Positions 6,812-9,590 of a stretch of 9,590 nucleotides of DNA are shown here, one piece after another. Numbering within the stretch: position 1 is the first letter of the stretch; each line of letters starts with the position of its first letter. The notes beneath the pieces are model-generated. The model was not told the origin of the DNA. It was given only the letters and a program-made list of their open reading frames with translations, and searched no databases. Origin of the DNA: an uncultured Alistipes sp. (lineage in GTDB: Bacteria > Bacteroidota > Bacteroidia > Bacteroidales > Rikenellaceae); contig CAAGGY010000112.1 of the NCBI GenBank assembly GCA_900769525.1, forward strand, positions 1-9,590, given 5' to 3'. A program made the translations under genes and the position numbers.

Positions 6812-6844
6812 CAAAGTTATAAAAAATTTTTACTATATTTGAAA
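6812..6844 (-). promoter_or_regulatory. Promoter of the murB-tilS-holA operon
   Basis: On the minus strand, TAACTTTG (6819-6812) matches TAnnTTTG exactly. At 21 bases upstream, 6844-6841 reads TTTC, a partial match to the -33 TTTG. CATT and then the murB ATG follow directly, so transcription would begin at or one base before the start codon. Confidence 0.6.
6834..6841 (+). promoter_or_regulatory. Putative -7 box of the DUF4301 gene
   Basis: TATATTTG matches TAnnTTTG on the plus strand; transcription would start near 6845-6848 and leave a leader of about 60 A/T-rich bases before ATG 6906. I see no convincing -33 TTTG at 19-21 bases upstream: that place is taken by the -7 box of the opposing murB promoter. 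The call rests on one element and on position. Confidence 0.45.
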
Positions 6845-6905
6845 ATTCAAACAAATATTAGCTGTTTCGTATCGCAAAAAGTTTAAACAAAATACCTAAT
6901 AACCT

Positions 6906-8339
6906 ATGTTCACACCTAATGACATTGCTCAGATTGAGGCTCGCGGCTTGAGTCTTGCTGAGGTAGAACGCCAGATTGAAAACTTCCGCAATGGTTTCCC
7001 ATCACTACCAGTAGTTCGTGCTGCATCTATCGGAGATGGTATTAAGCGTCTCGATGAAGAGGAGCTCAAGGCTGCCGAGGCGCTCTATGAGCAGGCACGC
7101 AAGAGTCTTAAGACTGTAAAATTTGTACCAGCATCGGGTGCTGCGACACGTATGTTCAAAGAGTTGTTCGAGTATGTGAACGACGACAAGCGCACACCAG
7201 GCATTGATAAACTTATTACCAACCTTGAGAAGTTTGCCTTCTTTGCTGAGTTAGCTAAATATTTAAAGCCTCAGATTGATGACAAAGATGTTGTGCGCAA
7301 CATCATTATAGACGGCCTTGGCTATGGTGCTAAACCAAAGGGCTTGGTAACATTCCATGCCTACAAGCAGGGTGCTCGTAAGCCTGTTGAAGAGCACCTT
7401 GTAGAGGCTGCGCTCTACGCATCAAATGGCGAGCGTGCCACAATCCACTTTACCGTATCGCCTGAGCACCAGGCAGGATTTGAGGCTCTTCTTGCCGAGC
7501 GACAGAGCTACTATGAGGAGCAGTTTAATATAAAGTTCGACGTTAGCTTCTCACAGCAAAGCCTTGCTACTGATACAATTGCGGTTAACCCTGATAATAC
7601 CCCATTCCGCACTGACGATGGCAAGCTCTTGTTCCGTCCAGCGGGTCACGGCGCACTCATCGCCAACCTCGACAAGCTCAATGGCGACATCATCTTCGTG
7701 AAGAATATCGACAACGTGACAACCGACGAGCGCAAGGCCGACACCATCACCTACAAGCGTGTGCTTGCTGGTGAGTTGCTACGCCTTCAGCGCAAGTCAT
7801 TCGAGCTACTCCGCAGACTCGATGCGGGTGAGGATGTAGCTGCTGAGGCAGCTGAGTTCCTTAGCTCAGAGCTTTGGTGCAAGCTCCCTGAGGGTGCTTC
7901 ACTTGAGCTTATACGCAAGACTCTCGACCGCCCTATTCGTGTGTGCGGTATGGTTAAGAATGAGGGTGAGCCAGGTGGTGGCCCATTCTGGGTGCGTGAC
8001 GACGAAGGCCGTGAGCAGTTGCAGATTGCAGAGTCGAGCCAGATTGGCAAGGAGGATATGCACCTTATGAAGGAGGCTACGCACTTCAACCCTGTAGACT
8101 TGGTTTGTGGCGTTATGCGCTACGACGGCTCTAAGTATGACCTTACTCAGTACACCGACCCTAAGACAGGTTTTATCTCGTCTAAGTCGGCAGGTGGTCG
8201 TGAGCTTCGTGCTCAGGAGCTTCCAGGCCTTTGGAATGGTGCGATGGCAAACTGGAACACAATATTTGTCGAGGTTCCAGTGTCGACATTCTCGCCAGTA
8301 AAGGTCGTTCAGGACCTTCTTCGTCCAGAGCACCAGTAG
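6906..8339 (+). CDS. DUF4301 family protein, possible nucleotidyltransferase fold
   Basis: 477 aa, soluble, no signal peptide or membrane segment. I recognise it as DUF4301, a mainly Bacteroidota family of about 500 residues. The start MFTPNDIAQIEARGLSLAEV is family-like, so ATG 6906 is secure. Several blocks recall UDP-sugar pyrophosphorylases: FVPASGAATRMFKEL (73-87) resembles the nucleotide loop 'GGxGTRM', PVEEHL (160-165), SFSQQSL (214-220) resembles 'F.Q..lP', RPAGHGALI (244-252) resembles 'P.GHGxl', and FVKNIDNV (264-271) resembles 'v.NiDN'. The C-terminal part has conserved-looking Gly/Trp/Asn blocks: VKNEGEPGGGPFWVRD (350-365), HFNPVDLVCGV (393-403) and LPGLWNGAMANWNTIF (439-454). Nucleotidyl transfer is inference from motifs only; substrate unknown. 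Single-gene transcript closed by a strong hairpin after the stop; diverges from murB. Confidence 0.85.
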   Translation: MFTPNDIAQIEARGLSLAEVERQIENFRNGFPSLPVVRAASIGDGIKRLDEEELKAAEALYEQARKSLKTVKFVPASGAATRMFKELFEYVNDDKRTPGIDKLITNLEKFAFFAELAKYLKPQIDDKDVVRNIIIDGLGYGAKPKGLVTFHAYKQGARKPVEEHLVEAALYASNGERATIHFTVSPEHQAGFEALLAERQSYYEEQFNIKFDVSFSQQSLATDTIAVNPDNTPFRTDDGKLLFRPAGHGALIANLDKLNGDIIFVKNIDNVTTDERKADTITYKRVLAGELLRLQRKSFELLRRLDAGEDVAAEAAEFLSSELWCKLPEGASLELIRKTLDRPIRVCGMVKNEGEPGGGPFWVRDDEGREQLQIAESSQIGKEDMHLMKEATHFNPVDLVCGVMRYDGSKYDLTQYTDPKTGFISSKSAGGRELRAQELPGLWNGAMANWNTIFVEVPVSTFSPVKVVQDLLRPEHQ

Positions 8340-8341
8340 TA

Positions 8342-8382
8342 AAATATGGGTCATCTGTAAGCTAAGCAGATGGCCCATATTT
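8342..8382 (+). terminator. Terminator hairpin after the DUF4301 gene
   Basis: AAATATGGG (8342-8350) pairs with CCCATATTT (8374-8382), then T8351 with G8373 as a wobble, and CATCTG (8352-8357) with CAGATG (8367-8372). This gives 16 consecutive pairs and a 9-base loop, starting 3 bases after the stop codon. The 3' side ends in TTT followed by A/T-rich sequence rather than a long T-run, common for Bacteroidota terminators. Confidence 0.75.
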
Positions 8383-8395
8383 AATATAAATATGC

Positions 8396-8453
8396 CGAGA
8401 TATGGGGTTTGGCGTCAAGTTTGGTGCGAAAATTTCCATATCTCGTTTTTTTT
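8396..8453 (+). terminator. Second hairpin with T8 tail upstream of ettA
   Basis: CGAGATATGG (8396-8405) pairs perfectly with CCATATCTCG (8436-8445), 10 base pairs with a 30-base loop, and eight T follow at 8446-8453. This has the form of an intrinsic terminator, in tandem with the hairpin at 8342-8382. Its 3' arm overlaps the -33 region of the ettA promoter, so it may alternatively be an operator-like inverted repeat or an attenuator. Confidence 0.5.
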
Positions 8454-8464
8454 GCCTATATTTG
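8433..8464 (+). promoter_or_regulatory. Promoter of ettA
   Basis: TATATTTG (8457-8464) matches TAnnTTTG. TTTC at 8433-8436 is a partial -33 element with a 20-base spacer, which includes the T8 run. Transcription would start near 8468-8471, leaving about 30 A-rich leader bases before ATG 8501 with no evident Shine-Dalgarno sequence. Confidence 0.55.
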
Positions 8465-8500
8465 CCGACTAACGAGAAAAATCAATAAATAATACAAAAT

Positions 8501-9590
8501 ATGGCAGACGAGAAAATTATATTTTCGATGGTTGGTGTGAGCAAGGTGCTTAACAACAACAAGAAAATTTTGAACAACATCTACCTCTCATTCTTCTACG
8601 GTGCTAAGATTGGTATCATCGGTCTTAACGGTTCGGGTAAGTCTACCCTTATGAAGATTATCGCAGGTATCGACAAGAGCTTCCAGGGTGAGGTGGTATT
8701 CTCACCAGGCTACACTGTTGGTTACCTCGAGCAGGAGCCTCAGCTCGACCCTACAAAGACCGTTAAGGAGATTGTCGAGGAGGGTGCAGCAGAGACCGTA
8801 GCACTTTTGAAGGAGTATGAGGATATAAATATGAAGCTATGCGAGCCTATGGACGACGATGAGATGGCACGTCTTGTTGAGCGTCAGGGCGAGCTCTACG
8901 AGAAGATCGACCAGGTTAATGGCTGGGAGCTTGATAGCGTATTGGAGCGTGCTATGGATGCTTTGCGCTGTCCTGATGGCGACCAGATGGTAAATGTGCT
9001 CTCTGGTGGTGAGCGTCGTCGTGTGGCATTGTGCCGTCTGCTGTTGCAGCAGCCCGATGTATTGCTCCTAGATGAGCCTACCAACCACCTTGATGCCGAG
9101 AGTATCGACTGGTTGGAGCAGCACCTGCAGCAGTACAAGGGTACTGTTATTGCTGTTACTCACGACCGTTACTTCCTTGACAATGTTGCAGGCTGGATTC
9201 TTGAGCTCGACCGTGGCGAAGGTATTCCGTGGAAGGGTAACTACTCTGGCTGGCTTGATCAGAAGACTAAGCGTATGGCTCTGGAGGAGAAGCAGGAGAG
9301 CAAGCGTCGTAAGACCTTGGAGCGTGAGCTTGAGTGGGTAAATATGGCACCTGCGGGTCGTCGTGCAAAGAGCAAGGCGCGTCTGTCTGCATACGATAAG
9401 ATGCTCAATGAGGATACAAAGCAGAAGGAGGAGAAGCTGGAGATTTACATCCCGAATGGTCCACGCCTGGGAGATGTTGTTATCGAGGCGCACGGTGTTA
9501 GCAAGGCATTTGGAGACCGCGTTCTCTACGAAAATCTCGACTTTACCCTGCCACCGGCAGGTATCGTGGGCGTTATTGGTCCTAACGGTA
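8501..9590 (+). CDS. ettA: Energy-dependent translational throttle protein EttA (ABC-F; C-terminus beyond window)
   Basis: 363 codons are visible of an expected 555-565. EttA is a cytosolic ABC-F ATPase with two ATPase domains and no membrane domain; it binds the ribosomal E site and couples the first elongation cycle to the ATP/ADP ratio. The first domain shows Walker A GLNGSGKST (41-49), Q-loop YLEQEP, signature LSGGE (167-171) and Walker B DEPTNHLD (191-198), with His in THDRYFLDN downstream. Between Q-loop and signature lies an arm insert of EttA type (about residues 85-160). The linker helices contain ELEWVNMAPAGRRAKSKAR, the P-site-tRNA-interaction motif that separates EttA from other ABC-F proteins. 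The second domain begins at VVIEAHGVSKAFGDRVLY and is cut in its Walker A (GPNG). Start chosen at ATG 8501, 36 bases after the -7 box. Confidence 0.92.
   Translation, partial: MADEKIIFSMVGVSKVLNNNKKILNNIYLSFFYGAKIGIIGLNGSGKSTLMKIIAGIDKSFQGEVVFSPGYTVGYLEQEPQLDPTKTVKEIVEEGAAETVALLKEYEDINMKLCEPMDDDEMARLVERQGELYEKIDQVNGWELDSVLERAMDALRCPDGDQMVNVLSGGERRRVALCRLLLQQPDVLLLDEPTNHLDAESIDWLEQHLQQYKGTVIAVTHDRYFLDNVAGWILELDRGEGIPWKGNYSGWLDQKTKRMALEEKQESKRRKTLERELEWVNMAPAGRRAKSKARLSAYDKMLNEDTKQKEEKLEIYIPNGPRLGDVVIEAHGVSKAFGDRVLYENLDFTLPPAGIVGVIGPNG

Noticed and set aside
6881..6888. Palindrome GTTTAAAC in the DUF4301 leader
   Set aside because: An 8-base A/T-rich palindrome is expected by chance in such sequence and has no partner copy nearby.
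7899..8378. 159-codon open frame on the minus strand opposite the DUF4301 gene
   Set aside because: It lies antisense to a well-supported gene, runs across the terminator hairpin, has no promoter box before it and has no recognisable domain.
9068..9493. 141-codon minus-strand open frame opposite ettA, rich in Leu
   Set aside because: The Leu runs come from reading CAG/GAG-rich ettA codons backwards; ettA is certain here.
1..9590. Search for mobile elements, tRNA, CRISPR repeats, defence or toxin-antitoxin genes
   Set aside because: All clear reading frames are housekeeping or family-level conserved genes. I saw no repeated spacers, transposase motifs, tRNA-like cloverleaf or terminal inverted repeats by eye.

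Overview
The window looks like ordinary chromosome from a member of the Bacteroidota, most likely the order Bacteroidales. Four things point there: promoters of the TTTG / TAnnTTTG type with little Shine-Dalgarno signal; a V/A-type ATPase operon with a DUF2764 gene after subunit E; a DUF4301 gene; and the sequence character of the TilS, HolA and MurB proteins. I cannot name the genus. I see no transposase, phage gene, tRNA, rRNA or CRISPR array, and base composition looks even throughout.

Layout. Positions 1-1191 (minus) hold the promoter-proximal end of a V/A-type ATPase operon: subunit E, then a DUF2764 gene cut by the window edge. A 268-base divergent intergenic region (1192-1459) carries one good promoter per strand. 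The plus-strand promoter drives an atypical ROK-family protein (1460-2554). Convergent with it is a tight four-gene minus-strand operon, read from 6807 down to 2570: murB, tilS, holA, and a degenerate relative of fold-type IV aminotransferases. Spacings are -11, +15 and +1 bases. A 98-base region with overlapping divergent promoters separates murB from a plus-strand DUF4301 gene (6906-8339). After that come two consecutive hairpins, the second with a run of eight T, and then ettA (8501 to the edge), an ABC-F translation factor that runs out of the window.

How the genes fit together. The murB operon joins housekeeping steps that share no pathway: peptidoglycan precursor synthesis, tRNA-Ile lysidinylation and the clamp-loader delta subunit. 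The ATPase genes build an ion-translocating rotary machine. EttA acts on the ribosome. The ROK and DUF4301 proteins look like sugar or sugar-nucleotide enzymes by motif, but their substrates are unknown.

I did not find an obvious undescribed system. The points most worth a second look are: the fourth gene of the murB operon, which keeps the PLP fold-IV framework but appears to lack the catalytic lysine; the UDP-sugar-pyrophosphorylase-like motifs in the DUF4301 protein; DUF2764 as a possible stand-in for V-ATPase subunit C; two promoters placed so close to ATG that the mRNAs should be leaderless or nearly so; and the near-palindromic divergent promoter and the paired hairpins around ettA.
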